DNA of 64,000 nt from Mycobacterium sp. D16R12 (lineage in GTDB: Bacteria; Actinomycetota; Actinomycetes; Mycobacteriales; Mycobacteriaceae), in NCBI RefSeq assembly GCF_002013465.1, contig NZ_MAFC01000008.1, positions 124,001-188,000 of the forward strand, in the 5' to 3' direction. Positions 20,559 to 29,803 of this stretch are shown piece by piece (position 1 is the first letter of the stretch; each line of letters starts with the position of its first letter). The notes under the pieces are model-generated. The model saw only the letters and a list, made by a program, of their open reading frames with translations. It was not told the origin of the DNA and ran no database searches. Both the position numbers and the translations under genes were made by a program.

Positions 20559-21413
20559 GTGGTGGACGTGACATACGAGGGCACCAAGAAAGAACTGGCC
20601 ACCGATCAGGGCGTGCTGCGCTATCACGAGGCTGGCGAGGGCGAGCCGCTGATCTTGCTGCACGGCTCCGGCCCCGGCGTGACGGGATGGCGCAACTACC
20701 GCGGAAACCTCGAGGTTTTCGCCAAGTACTTCCACACCTACGTCCTGGAGTTCCCCGGATTCGGCGTCAGCGACGCCGTGCAGGGACACCCCGTCCTGAC
20801 GGCCGGCGCCTCGGTGATCCGGTTCATGGACGGCCTCGGCATCGAGTCCGCCGCCATCGTCGGAAATTCGATGGGCGGGGTCGTCGGCATCAATCTGGCG
20901 ATCAAGCACCCCGACCGCATCACCAAACTTGTCACCATCGGTGGTGTCGGACCGAACATCTTCAGCCCGAGCCCCAGCGAGGGCCTGCGCCTGCTGCAGG
21001 AATTCACCGATAACCCCGACCGCGACAAGCTGGTCCGCTGGCTCAACTCGATGGTGTGGAATCCTGCCGTCGTCACCGACGAGCTGATCGAGGAGCGGTG
21101 GGAAGCCGCGATCAACCCGGACGCGCATAAGACCGCGCAGCTGATGTACGGCTCCAAAGCCTTTGCGATGCAACAGCAGTTCCTTGCGAACGCCGATATT
21201 GCGCCGTACTGGGCGATGATGCACAAGATCAAGTGCCCGACCCTGCTCACCTGGGGCCGCGATGACAGGGTCAGCCCGCCGGATATGGCGATCGTGCCGA
21301 TGCGGCTCATCCCCAACGCCGAACTGCACATCTTCCCCAACAGCGGTCACTGGGTGATGATCGAAGCCAAGCAGGCCTTCGAGCAGACCGTCGTGGACTT
21401 CCTGCGCCGCTAA
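20559..21413 (+). CDS. Alpha/beta hydrolase, meta-cleavage-product hydrolase (HsaD/BphD) type
   Basis: A 284-residue cytoplasmic hydrolase. It has LILLHGSGPGVTGWRNYR (oxyanion region), the nucleophile elbow IVGNSMGGVVGINLA (Ser near 103), the aspartate in LLTWGRDDRVSPPD (near 233) and the histidine in NSGHWVMIEAKQAF (near 263). GNSMGG and PNIFSPSPSEG resemble carbon-carbon bond hydrolases of aromatic and steroid ring degradation, such as HsaD, but the usual hsa neighbours are absent. Start is GTG (20559, next GTG 20562). A KstR-like site immediately upstream supports a role in sterol or related ring breakdown; the exact substrate is inference. Confidence 0.85.
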   Translation: MVDVTYEGTKKELATDQGVLRYHEAGEGEPLILLHGSGPGVTGWRNYRGNLEVFAKYFHTYVLEFPGFGVSDAVQGHPVLTAGASVIRFMDGLGIESAAIVGNSMGGVVGINLAIKHPDRITKLVTIGGVGPNIFSPSPSEGLRLLQEFTDNPDRDKLVRWLNSMVWNPAVVTDELIEERWEAAINPDAHKTAQLMYGSKAFAMQQQFLANADIAPYWAMMHKIKCPTLLTWGRDDRVSPPDMAIVPMRLIPNAELHIFPNSGHWVMIEAKQAFEQTVVDFLRR

Positions 21414-21421
21414 ACGCTCTT

Positions 21422-21479
21422 CGAGTGCATACCGCACACAGGCAAATCGCCGGATTCACCTGTGTGCGGTATGCACTCG
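21422..21479. repeat. Perfect 21-bp inverted repeat between convergent genes
   Basis: CGAGTGCATACCGCACACAGG (21422-21442) and its exact reverse complement (21459-21479) flank a 16-base loop. It lies ten bases after the hydrolase stop and may terminate its transcript. It shares CGAGTG termini with elements at 6680 and 53442, suggesting a dispersed intergenic repeat family. Confidence 0.8.
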
Positions 21480-21514
21480 GCGCGATGCACGGGCCTCGCA
21501 CTCCCCCAAAGCAA

Positions 21515-21547
21515 AAGCGCGCCGCCCCTTTCGGGAACGGCGCGCTT
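21515..21547. terminator. Bidirectional terminator after rpsQ
   Basis: A 10-bp perfect stem (AAGCGCGCCG with CGGCGCGCTT) around a 13-base loop lies 14 bases from the rpsQ stop. On the minus strand it is followed by TTGCTTTGGGG, fitting termination of the S10 operon; it could also stop readthrough from the hydrolase gene. Confidence 0.75.
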
Positions 21548-21560
21548 TATGCGTATCTGC

Positions 21561-21866
21561 TTACTTGGCCTTTTCGAGAACCTCGACCAGGCGCCACCGT
21601 TTGGTGGCCGACGTCGGACGAGTCTCCATCAGCGAGACGCGGTCGCCGACACCGGCGTCACCGTTCTCGTCGTGGGCCTTGACCTTCGACGTGGTGCGGA
21701 TGATCTTGCCGTACAGGGCGTGCCGTGCACGGGACTCGAGCTCGACCACAATGGTCTTCTGCATCTTGTCCGAGACGACGTAGCCGATGGCGGTCTTACG
21801 ACGCCCACGCGGCTGCTCGGTGGCCGGGGTGTGCTTAGGCCCGGCGGCCTTCTTGGTCTCGCTCAC
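21561..21866 (-). CDS. rpsQ: 30S ribosomal protein S17 (uS17)
   Basis: A 101-residue primary 16S rRNA binder. The core [46 protein letters not shown] is diagnostic. An N-terminal Ala/Lys/Pro-rich extension ([20 protein letters not shown]) is typical of mycobacteria. It is the last gene of the S10 operon and overlaps the rpmC stop by four bases. rplN does not follow. Confidence 0.97.
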   Translation of the reverse strand: MSETKKAAGPKHTPATEQPRGRRKTAIGYVVSDKMQKTIVVELESRARHALYGKIIRTTSKVKAHDENGDAGVGDRVSLMETRPTSATKRWRLVEVLEKAK

Positions 21867-22099
21867 TTGCTGTCCTCGCTATCGGGTCCTGCGGCCAATC
21901 CGAGCTCGCGCTCACGCATCACCGTGTAGATGCGCGCGATCTCCTGGCGCACCGCACGCAGCCGACGGTTGTTCGCGAGCTGACCGGTGGCCATCTGGAA
22001 GCGCAGATTGAACAGCTCTTCCTTGGACTCACGCAGCTTGGTGATCAGCTCGTCTTCGGTGCTTTCCCGCAGTTCGCCAGCGGAAATTCCCACTGCCAT
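21863..22099 (-). CDS. rpmC: 50S ribosomal protein L29 (uL29)
   Basis: A 78-residue protein near the polypeptide exit. It starts [41 protein letters not shown] and contains the L29 signature [18 protein letters not shown]. The ATG at 22099 overlaps the rplP stop; a longer upstream frame is an artefact of overlap with rplP. Confidence 0.97.
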   Translation of the reverse strand: MAVGISAGELRESTEDELITKLRESKEELFNLRFQMATGQLANNRRLRAVRQEIARIYTVMRERELGLAAGPDSEDSK

Positions 22100-22515
22100 C
22101 AGAACTGCTCCTCTCGTGTGATGATGCGCGCCTTGATCGGCAGCTTGTGGATCGCGCGCGTCAACGCTTCGCGCGCGGTCTCCTCGTTCGGGTAGCTCAA
22201 CTCGAACAGCACGCGACCGGGCTTGACGTTCGCAACCCACCACTCCGGCGAACCCTTACCGGAACCCATGCGGGTTTCGGCAGGCTTCTTGGTCAGCGGG
22301 CGGTCCGGGAAGATGTTGATCCAGACCTTGCCGCCACGCTTGATGTGCCGGTTGATGGCGATACGAGCGGACTCGATCTGCCGGTTCGTGATGTATGCAT
22401 GGCCCAGCGCCTGAATGCCGTAGTCACCGAAGGCAACGGTGGTACCGCCCGAGGCGGTGCCCTTCTTCTTCGGGTGATGCTGCTTGCGGTGCTTGACCTT
22501 ACGGGGAATCAGCAT
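22099..22515 (-). CDS. rplP: 50S ribosomal protein L16 (uL16)
   Basis: A 138-residue protein essential for the peptidyl transferase centre and tRNA binding. It begins [19 protein letters not shown], contains [24 protein letters not shown] and [23 protein letters not shown], and ends [13 protein letters not shown]. It lies two bases downstream of rpsC on the minus strand. Confidence 0.98.
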   Translation of the reverse strand: MLIPRKVKHRKQHHPKKKGTASGGTTVAFGDYGIQALGHAYITNRQIESARIAINRHIKRGGKVWINIFPDRPLTKKPAETRMGSGKGSPEWWVANVKPGRVLFELSYPNEETAREALTRAIHKLPIKARIITREEQF

Positions 22516-22517
22516 GT

Positions 22518-23820
<1,303 letters not shown>

Positions 23821-23824
<4 letters not shown>

Positions 23825-24102
23825 CGCCGCTTGCTCTTTCGGTCGTCCTTGATGTGACCCTTGAAGGTGCGCGTCGGGGCGAACTCGCCCAGCTTGTGAC
23901 CGACCATCGCTTCGGTGACGAAGACGGGGACGTGCTTGCGCCCGTCATGCACCGCGAAGGTGTGGCCGATGAAGTCGGGGATGATGGTCGACCGACGTGA
24001 CCAGGTCTTGATGACCTGCTTGGTGTTCTTCTCGTTCTGTACGTCGACCTTCTTGAGCAGATGGTCGTCGATGAACGGGCCCTTCTTAAGGCTGCGTGGC
24101 AT
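23821..24102 (-). CDS. rpsS: 30S ribosomal protein S19 (uS19)
   Basis: A 93-residue head protein of the small subunit. It opens [20 protein letters not shown] and contains the S19 signature [23 protein letters not shown]. It lies between rplB and rplV with a nine-base gap to rplB. Confidence 0.98.
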
Positions 24103-24111
24103 CGCTTACTC

Positions 24112-24948
24112 CTAGCGCTTCTTGCCGGTGCGCCGGCGACGGACGATGAGCTTGTCGCTCGCCTTGTTCGGCTTGCGGGTGCGGCCTTCGGGCTTGCCCC
24201 ACGGGCTCACCGGGTGACGACCACCGGAGGTCTTACCTTCACCACCACCGTGCGGGTGGTCGACCGGGTTCATCACGACACCACGGACGGTGGGGCGCTT
24301 GCCCTTCCACCGCATACGGCCGGCCTTACCCCAGTTGATGTTGCCCTGCTCGGCGTTGCCGACCTCGCCGACGGTGGCGCGGCAGCGCACGTCGACACGG
24401 CGGATCTCACCGCTGGGCATACGCAGGGAGGCGTAAGCGCCTTCCTTGCCCAGCAGCTGGATACCGGCACCGGCAGAGCGGGCCATCTTGGCTCCACCAC
24501 CGGGACGCAGCTCGACGGCGTGCACGGTGGTACCCGTCGGGATGTTGCGCAACGGCAGGTTGTTGCCCGGCTTGATGTCGGCGTTGGCGCCCGACTCCAC
24601 CACATCACCCTGCGAAAGCCCGACCGGCGCGATGATGTAACGCTTCTCGCCGTCCAGGAAGTGCAGCAGCGCGATGCGCGCGGTGCGGTTGGGGTCGTAC
24701 TCGATGTGCGCGACCTTGGCGTTGACGCCGTCCTTGTCGTGGCGACGGAAATCGATCAACCGGTAGGCACGCTTGTGGCCACCACCCTTATGACGAGTGG
24801 TGATGCGGCCGTGGGCGTTACGACCACCAGTGCCGTGCAGCGGGCGAACCAGCGACTTCTCGGGAGTCGAGCGAGTGATCTCCGAGAAATCGGCGACGCT
24901 CGAGCCGCGGCGACCGGGAGTCGTCGGCTTGTACTTGCGAATAGCCAT
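24112..24948 (-). CDS. rplB: 50S ribosomal protein L2 (uL2)
   Basis: A 278-residue protein close to the peptidyl transferase centre. It has [38 protein letters not shown], and the C-terminal L2 signature [35 protein letters not shown] with the conserved histidine. It belongs to the contiguous minus-strand S10 operon. Confidence 0.98.
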   Translation of the reverse strand: MAIRKYKPTTPGRRGSSVADFSEITRSTPEKSLVRPLHGTGGRNAHGRITTRHKGGGHKRAYRLIDFRRHDKDGVNAKVAHIEYDPNRTARIALLHFLDGEKRYIIAPVGLSQGDVVESGANADIKPGNNLPLRNIPTGTTVHAVELRPGGGAKMARSAGAGIQLLGKEGAYASLRMPSGEIRRVDVRCRATVGEVGNAEQGNINWGKAGRMRWKGKRPTVRGVVMNPVDHPHGGGEGKTSGGRHPVSPWGKPEGRTRKPNKASDKLIVRRRRTGKKR

Positions 24949-24974
24949 GTCTTCTCTAGTCCTCTACTCCCCGA

Positions 24975-25277
24975 CTACGCGGGGGCTCCAAACAGGTCGA
25001 TCGGCTTGCTACCCGGTGCCAAGGTGACGATGGCGCGCTTGGTGCTCTTGCGCTGTCCGAAACCGGTACGGGTGCGCTTGCGCTTGCCCTGCCGGTTGGC
25101 GGTGTTCACCGAGGTGACCTTGACGCTGAAGATCTGCTCGATGGCGATCTTGATCTGCGTCTTGTTCGAGTCCGGGTGGACGACGAAGGTGTACACGTTG
25201 TCTTCGATCAACGAGTACGACTTCTCCGAGATCACCGGGGCCAGGATGATGTCGCGGGGGTCAGCGATAGTTGCCAT
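24975..25277 (-). CDS. rplW: 50S ribosomal protein L23 (uL23)
   Basis: A 100-residue protein at the exit site that docks trigger factor and SRP. It has [45 protein letters not shown] and the basic loop [24 protein letters not shown]. Its ATG overlaps the rplD stop by one base. Confidence 0.98.
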   Translation of the reverse strand: MATIADPRDIILAPVISEKSYSLIEDNVYTFVVHPDSNKTQIKIAIEQIFSVKVTSVNTANRQGKRKRTRTGFGQRKSTKRAIVTLAPGSKPIDLFGAPA

Positions 25278-25927
25278 CAGGCCGACACCTCCTCTTTCTT
25301 CTTGGCGTTGATGAAGCCGTTGAGGGCCTCGACACTGAACACCAGGTCATCGGCCTTCAGCACGTCATAGGTGTTGAGCTGGTCGTAGGCCAGCACATGC
25401 ACGTTCGGCAGGTTCCGGACGCTCTTGACCGAAGCCAGATCGTCGCGGCCCAGCACCACCAGCACCTGCTTGCGGTCGGTGATCTCGGCCAGGAACGCCT
25501 TGGCGCTCTTGGTCGAGGGCTCCTGCCCGGCAACCAGTTCGGTGATGGCGTGGATCCGGCCGTTGCGAGCCCGGTCAGACAGTGCACCGCGCAGGGCGGC
25601 GGCGATCATCTTCTTGGGCGTCCGCTGGCTGTAGTCACGCGGCTTCGGGCCGTGGACAACGCCACCACCGGCGAACTGCGGGGCGCGGGTCGAACCCTGA
25701 CGGGCACGGCCGGTTCCCTTCTGCCGGTACGGCTTCTTGCCACCACCGGACACCAGACCACGCGTCTTGGTGGAGTGGGTGCCCTGACGGCCGGCCGCCA
25801 GCTGAGCGGTCACCACCTGGTGCAGCAACGAGATATTGGCTGGGGCGTCGAACAATTCGGCCGGCAGCTCGATGGAGCCGTCCGTCTTGCCACCCGGAGC
25901 CTTGACGTCAATCTTCAAAGTGCTCAC
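25277..25927 (-). CDS. rplD: 50S ribosomal protein L4 (uL4)
   Basis: A 216-residue protein whose long loop ([43 protein letters not shown]) reaches the exit tunnel. In E. coli L4 autoregulates the S10 operon; whether this happens here is not shown by the sequence. Its ATG overlaps the rplC stop by four bases. Confidence 0.98.
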   Translation of the reverse strand: MSTLKIDVKAPGGKTDGSIELPAELFDAPANISLLHQVVTAQLAAGRQGTHSTKTRGLVSGGGKKPYRQKGTGRARQGSTRAPQFAGGGVVHGPKPRDYSQRTPKKMIAAALRGALSDRARNGRIHAITELVAGQEPSTKSAKAFLAEITDRKQVLVVLGRDDLASVKSVRNLPNVHVLAYDQLNTYDVLKADDLVFSVEALNGFINAKKKEEVSA

Positions 25928-26577
25928 TTCTCACCTCGCTTGACAGCGGTGCGGACCACAACCAGGCCACCCTTACGTCCGGGGATGGCACCCTTGATCA
26001 GCAGTACGCCGTTCTCAGCATCAACCTTGTGCACCACCAGGTTCTGTGTGGTGACGCGATCGCTACCCATACGTCCGGACATCCGTGTGCCCTTGAAGAC
26101 ACGGCCCGGGGTGGCGCAGCCACCGATCGAGCCGGGACGACGGTGCACGGCCTGCGCACCGTGGCTGGCGCCCTGACCGCTGAAGCCGTGACGCTTCATG
26201 GTTCCGGCGAAGCCCTTGCCCTTCGAGGTTCCGGTGACGTCGACATAGGCGCCGTCACTGAAGATCTCCGCGGTCAGCTCCTGGCCGACCTCGTACTCGG
26301 CGGCAGCAGCCTCGTCTTCCAGACGCAGCTCGGCCAGGTGGCGGCGGGGGTTGATACCCGCAGCACTGAACTGTCCGGTGACCGGCTTGGTCACCTTGCG
26401 CGGGCTGATCTCACCGAACGCGAGCTGGATGGCGCTGTAGCCGTCCTGCTCTTGGGTGCGGATGCGGGTCACCACATTGGGTCCGGCCTTGACGACGGTC
26501 ACCGGGACAACCCGGTTGTTGTCGTCGAACACCTGTGTCATACCCAGCTTGGTGCCCAGAATTCCTTTTCTTGCCAT
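25924..26577 (-). CDS. rplC: 50S ribosomal protein L3 (uL3)
   Basis: A 217-residue protein near the peptidyl transferase centre. It opens [22 protein letters not shown] and contains the L3 signature [23 protein letters not shown] near residue 130, then [25 protein letters not shown]. It follows rpsJ by 14 bases. Confidence 0.98.
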   Translation of the reverse strand: MARKGILGTKLGMTQVFDDNNRVVPVTVVKAGPNVVTRIRTQEQDGYSAIQLAFGEISPRKVTKPVTGQFSAAGINPRRHLAELRLEDEAAAAEYEVGQELTAEIFSDGAYVDVTGTSKGKGFAGTMKRHGFSGQGASHGAQAVHRRPGSIGGCATPGRVFKGTRMSGRMGSDRVTTQNLVVHKVDAENGVLLIKGAIPGRKGGLVVVRTAVKRGEK

Positions 26578-26591
26578 GGTTTCTGGTTCTC

Positions 26592-26897
26592 CTACTGGAT
26601 GTTCACGTCGACGCTGGCCGGCAGGTCGATGCGCATAAGCGCGTCAACCGTCTTGGGCGTCGGGTCGAGGATGTCGATGAGCCGCTTGTGGGTGCGCATC
26701 TCGAAATGCTCGCGCGAATCCTTGTACTTGTGCGGCGACCGAATAACGCAATACACGTTCTTCTCGGTTGGCAGCGGCACAGGTCCAACGACACTCGCGC
26801 CGGTACGGGTCACCGTCTCAACTATCTTGCGCGCAGAGGCATCAATGGCCTCATGGTCGTAGGCCTTGAGCCTGATGCGGATCTTCTGTCCCGCCAC
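26592..26897 (-). CDS. rpsJ: 30S ribosomal protein S10 (uS10)/NusE
   Basis: A 101-residue protein of the 30S head, also the antitermination factor NusE. It contains [23 protein letters not shown] and the S10 signature [23 protein letters not shown]. The GTG at 26897 is preceded by AGGAAG. A longer frame to 27104 is spurious. It is the first gene of the eleven-gene S10 operon (rpsJ to rpsQ). Confidence 0.98.
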
Positions 26898-27270
26898 GCT
26901 TCCTACCTCTACTATCACTGGTCCGGAGCACGCCGAAGCGCACAACCCGATACCGCCGCTGTTTACCTGTCTTAGTTCACCGACCCCCGCGGTCGGGCGT
27001 GTCGCCCTCGCGCACAGTCGTCCGCGTCGAAAATTCTCGTCGCTTGGACCGGGCCGACGCGCCCGTAAGGGCGCTGTAGTTCGCCGCCTCCGTTCGCGCG
27101 CCACAAAGAGCGTCGCAACCGGTTCACGGCAACCCGAACAGTATGCCTTATCCCGCGGCTGCGGCCAAATCCCTGCTGTACCTACCCGGCGGCGGCAACT
27201 GGCAGCCCTTGACCTGCAAAACCGAAGACGTCTGGAACGCTAGTGCAAGATCCGCTGAGGAGGTTGCGAC
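26898..27270. other. Divergent gap with S10 operon leader and promoters
   Basis: About 370 bases between rpsJ and the PNPOx-like gene, with no gene. It holds a perfect hairpin GCGCCC-GTAA-GGGCGC at 27059-27074 and a smaller CCGAC...GTCGG stem nearer rpsJ. These could belong to a long S10 operon leader. I could not assign promoters with confidence. The ribosome-binding site of the plus-strand gene (GAGGAGG, 27257-27263) is at the right end. Confidence 0.5.
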
Positions 27271-27939
27271 GTGCACTGGTCGGAAGCCGACGGCGGACGT
27301 TCATTTCTGCGGGCGCTGCCCGTCCTGTCCGGCTGTGCGCCACCCTTGGACGTCGCCAACGCTCCGGCTGAACCGCTCCCCATGTTCGTCGAATGGATCG
27401 AGCAGGCGACGCGGGCCGGCGTACCGGAGCCGCACGCCATGACGATCTCGACGGTCGATGCCCAGGGTGCACCGCGCGCACGAGTGCTGATTTTGAAGGC
27501 CGTCGACGAGAACGGTTGGCACTTCGCGGCGAGCTCGGTGAGTCAAAAGGGGCGTGATCTCTCTGCTCACCCCGCTGCCGCCCTGACATTCCACTGGCCA
27601 GCGGTCGTCCGGCAGGTGCGGGTGGTAGGCCCGGTCATCGACGACGGCGCGCGGGCGAGCGCGGCGGACTTCCTGGGCAGGCCCATCGGATCCCGAGCGA
27701 TGGCACTGACGCTGCGGCAGAGCCAGCCGCTGACCGATGCCGCGGAAATCGACGCCGAAATCGAGAAGGCGCACCGGAAGCTGGTGGACGACCCCACATT
27801 GGTTCCGGTCGAGTGGGTGTCGTACGCGGTGCAGCCGACGCAGGTGGAGTTCTGGCAGGGCTCCCCCGACCGGAAACACCAGCGTCTTAGCTATCAGCGA
27901 GTTGGGGACGGCTGGGAGCGCACACAGCTCTGGCCGTGA
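27271..27939 (+). CDS. Pyridoxamine 5'-phosphate oxidase-like flavoprotein
   Basis: A 222-residue FMN-binding split-barrel protein. It has the PNPOx layout: PEPHAMTISTVDAQGAPRARVLILKAVDENGWHFAASSVSQKGRDLSAHPAAALTFHWP (spread over residues 50-112, with RVLILK and S.KGRDL as FMN contacts), VRQVRVVGPV, and a C-terminal PTQVEFWQGSPDRKHQRLSY with the substrate-site R/H region. This C-terminal signature supports a true PdxH-like oxidase that makes pyridoxal phosphate, but mycobacteria have several homologues with other flavin roles. Start GTG at 27271 after GAGGAGG. Confidence 0.85.
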   Translation: MHWSEADGGRSFLRALPVLSGCAPPLDVANAPAEPLPMFVEWIEQATRAGVPEPHAMTISTVDAQGAPRARVLILKAVDENGWHFAASSVSQKGRDLSAHPAAALTFHWPAVVRQVRVVGPVIDDGARASAADFLGRPIGSRAMALTLRQSQPLTDAAEIDAEIEKAHRKLVDDPTLVPVEWVSYAVQPTQVEFWQGSPDRKHQRLSYQRVGDGWERTQLWP

Positions 27940-27974
27940 TCCAGGAACAGGTTGGCGTGCGCGTTAGACGCCAT

Positions 27975-27990
27975 CTTACTTTCGAGTAAG
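27975..27990. promoter_or_regulatory. Palindromic operator candidate TTACT-TTCG-AGTAA
   Basis: CTTACT (27975-27980) and AGTAAG (27985-27990) form a perfect inverted repeat around TTCG, ending nine bases before the GTG of the hotdog protein. The symmetry suits a TetR-family dimer. It could also form a small hairpin over the ribosome-binding region (AAGG at 27988-27991). The cognate regulator is not identified here. Confidence 0.45.
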
Positions 27991-27999
27991 GTACGTGCT

Positions 28000-28470
28000 G
28001 TGAGTACATCCCCGACCTACAAGGCCTGGCAGCGTCTGCAGAACAAGCCCGGCGGCTCCGCCCTGTTCTCCGCCGCCATGATGGCCCGCGTCCCCTACTT
28101 CGCCTCGGTGGTTCCGCACGTGCACCGGATGGAACCGGGCTACTGCGAGGTGACCGCTCCCAAGTGGTACTTCGTCTACAACCACCTCAAGACCTTCCAC
28201 GCGATCGCCGCGTGCAACCTGGCCGAGGTCGCGATGGGGATGCTGATGGAGGCCACCACCCCGTCCTCGCATCGCTGGATCCCCAAGGCGATGAATGTGC
28301 AGTACCTCGGCAAGGCCACCACGTCGCTACGCGCGATCGCCAAGCTGGAGGGCCTCGACTTCGCCTCGATCACCGAGGGCACCGATGTCGTTGTGCCGAT
28401 CAGCATCACCGACCGTGACGGCAAGGAAGTTGTGAAGGCAGAGATCACCACCTGGGTGACCCCCGCCTAA
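28000..28470 (+). CDS. DUF4442 hotdog-fold protein, possible acyl-CoA thioesterase
   Basis: A 156-residue protein of the hotdog superfamily (DUF4442 type). It shows the pattern CEVTAPKWYFVYNHLKTFHAIAACNLAEVAMGMLM, the central hotdog helix with the NH..TFHAIA motif, followed by IPKAMNVQYLGKATTSLRA and a C-terminal strand EVVKAEITTWVTP. Such proteins usually act on acyl-CoA thioesters. The GTG at 28000 is preceded by AAGG and by a palindrome that may be an operator; an in-frame upstream start at 27952 would place that palindrome inside the gene. Confidence 0.8.
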   Translation: MSTSPTYKAWQRLQNKPGGSALFSAAMMARVPYFASVVPHVHRMEPGYCEVTAPKWYFVYNHLKTFHAIAACNLAEVAMGMLMEATTPSSHRWIPKAMNVQYLGKATTSLRAIAKLEGLDFASITEGTDVVVPISITDRDGKEVVKAEITTWVTPA

Positions 28471-28537
28471 CCTGCATCTGTCGGCACATTCAGCCGTTAC
28501 GGCCAAATCTATGGTGCGCCGCGCGCACACTCCGGCT

Positions 28538-29794
28538 ATGGCCACTGCACTATCCGAAATCGAAGACGCCGGCCGACTCTTGGCCGATCCGACCGCGTAC
28601 GCAGACGAGTCCCGTCTGCACGATGCGATGACCCTGCTGCGGCGCGAACAACCCGTGGCGAAGGTCGTTACCGACAACTATCGACCGTTCTGGGCGATCA
28701 CCAAGCACGACGACATCATGGACGTTGAGCGCGACAACACGCTCTGGATTAACGAACCGCGTCCGCTCTTGATGAACCTCGAGCAGGAGGCCGAGCTGGA
28801 CAAGCAGGCCGCCATGGGGATCGAGCTCAAAACCCTCGTTCACATCGACGACCCCAAACACCGCGTTCTGCGCGCCATCGGAGCCGACTGGTTCCGGCCA
28901 AAGGCCATGCGGGACATGAAAATCCGCACCGACGAGCTGGCTGCCAGGTATGTGAACAAGCTGATGGAGGCCGGCGGACGCTGCGACTTCGCCCAGGATG
29001 TCGCCGTGCACTTTCCGCTCTACGTCATCATGTCTCTGCTGGGCATTCCGGAATCGGATTTCGACCGGATGCTCAAGCTCACCCAGGAACTGTTCGGCGG
29101 CGACGACACCGAATTCCAGCGCGGTGCGACTCCGGAGGAGCAGCTGCTGGCACTGCTGGACTTCTTCGGATACTTCAGCGGGCTCACCGCATCCCGACGC
29201 GAAAACCCAACCGGTGACCTGGCATCGACCATCGCGAACGCCAAGGTTGACGGCGAGCCGCTCTCCGATGTCGACATCGCGTCCTACTACACAATCATCG
29301 CCACCGCCGGACACGACACCACCAGCGCCACGATTGCCGGTGGCCTGGAGGCACTTCTGGAGCACCCGGACCAGCTCGCGCGACTACGCGAGAACCCAGA
29401 GCTCATGCCCTTGGCGGTCGACGAGATGATCCGTTGGGTGACACCGGTCAAGGAATTCATGCGAACAGCGACCGCCGACACCGAGATTCGTGGGGTATCC
29501 ATCGCCGAAGGCGAATCGGTGCTGCTGTCCTACCCGTCGGGTAATCGCGATGAAGACACCTTCGCGGATCCGTTCACCTTCGATGTGGGACGAGACCCCA
29601 ATAAACACTTGGCATTCGGGTTCGGTGTGCACTTCTGCCTGGGAGCGGCGCTGGCCAGGATGGAAGTCAACAGCTTCTTCTCGGCACTCCTGCCCCGGCT
29701 GGAGTCCATCGAGATCGACGGGAGTGTCGAGCGGACGTCGACCATATTCGTCGGCGGTATCAAACACCTGCCGATCCGCTACTCCCTGCGATGA
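28538..29794 (+). CDS. Cytochrome P450
   Basis: A 418-residue soluble bacterial P450 monooxygenase. The I-helix oxygen-activation motif is IATAGHDTTSATI (near residue 258). The K-helix ExxR reads DEMIRW. The heme loop FGFGVHFCLGAALARME has the cysteine ligand near residue 366. The sequence resembles mycobacterial sterol or hydrophobic-substrate P450s, but I cannot assign a CYP family. The ATG at 28538 was chosen over an upstream start at 28511. It converges on the thiolase-like gene with ten bases between stops; no ferredoxin is adjacent. Confidence 0.93.
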   Translation: MATALSEIEDAGRLLADPTAYADESRLHDAMTLLRREQPVAKVVTDNYRPFWAITKHDDIMDVERDNTLWINEPRPLLMNLEQEAELDKQAAMGIELKTLVHIDDPKHRVLRAIGADWFRPKAMRDMKIRTDELAARYVNKLMEAGGRCDFAQDVAVHFPLYVIMSLLGIPESDFDRMLKLTQELFGGDDTEFQRGATPEEQLLALLDFFGYFSGLTASRRENPTGDLASTIANAKVDGEPLSDVDIASYYTIIATAGHDTTSATIAGGLEALLEHPDQLARLRENPELMPLAVDEMIRWVTPVKEFMRTATADTEIRGVSIAEGESVLLSYPSGNRDEDTFADPFTFDVGRDPNKHLAFGFGVHFCLGAALARMEVNSFFSALLPRLESIEIDGSVERTSTIFVGGIKHLPIRYSLR

Positions 29795-29803
29795 CGGCGA
29801 CGA

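Noticed and set aside
20463..21437. Long open frame antisense to the HsaD-like hydrolase
   Set aside because: It mirrors the coding strand in a GC-rich gene, has no ribosome-binding site and no recognisable motif; the sense protein is clearly real.
26898..27104. Extended N-terminus of rpsJ
   Set aside because: The added residues are Arg-rich nonsense, and S10 starts at the GTG 26897 after a good ribosome-binding site.
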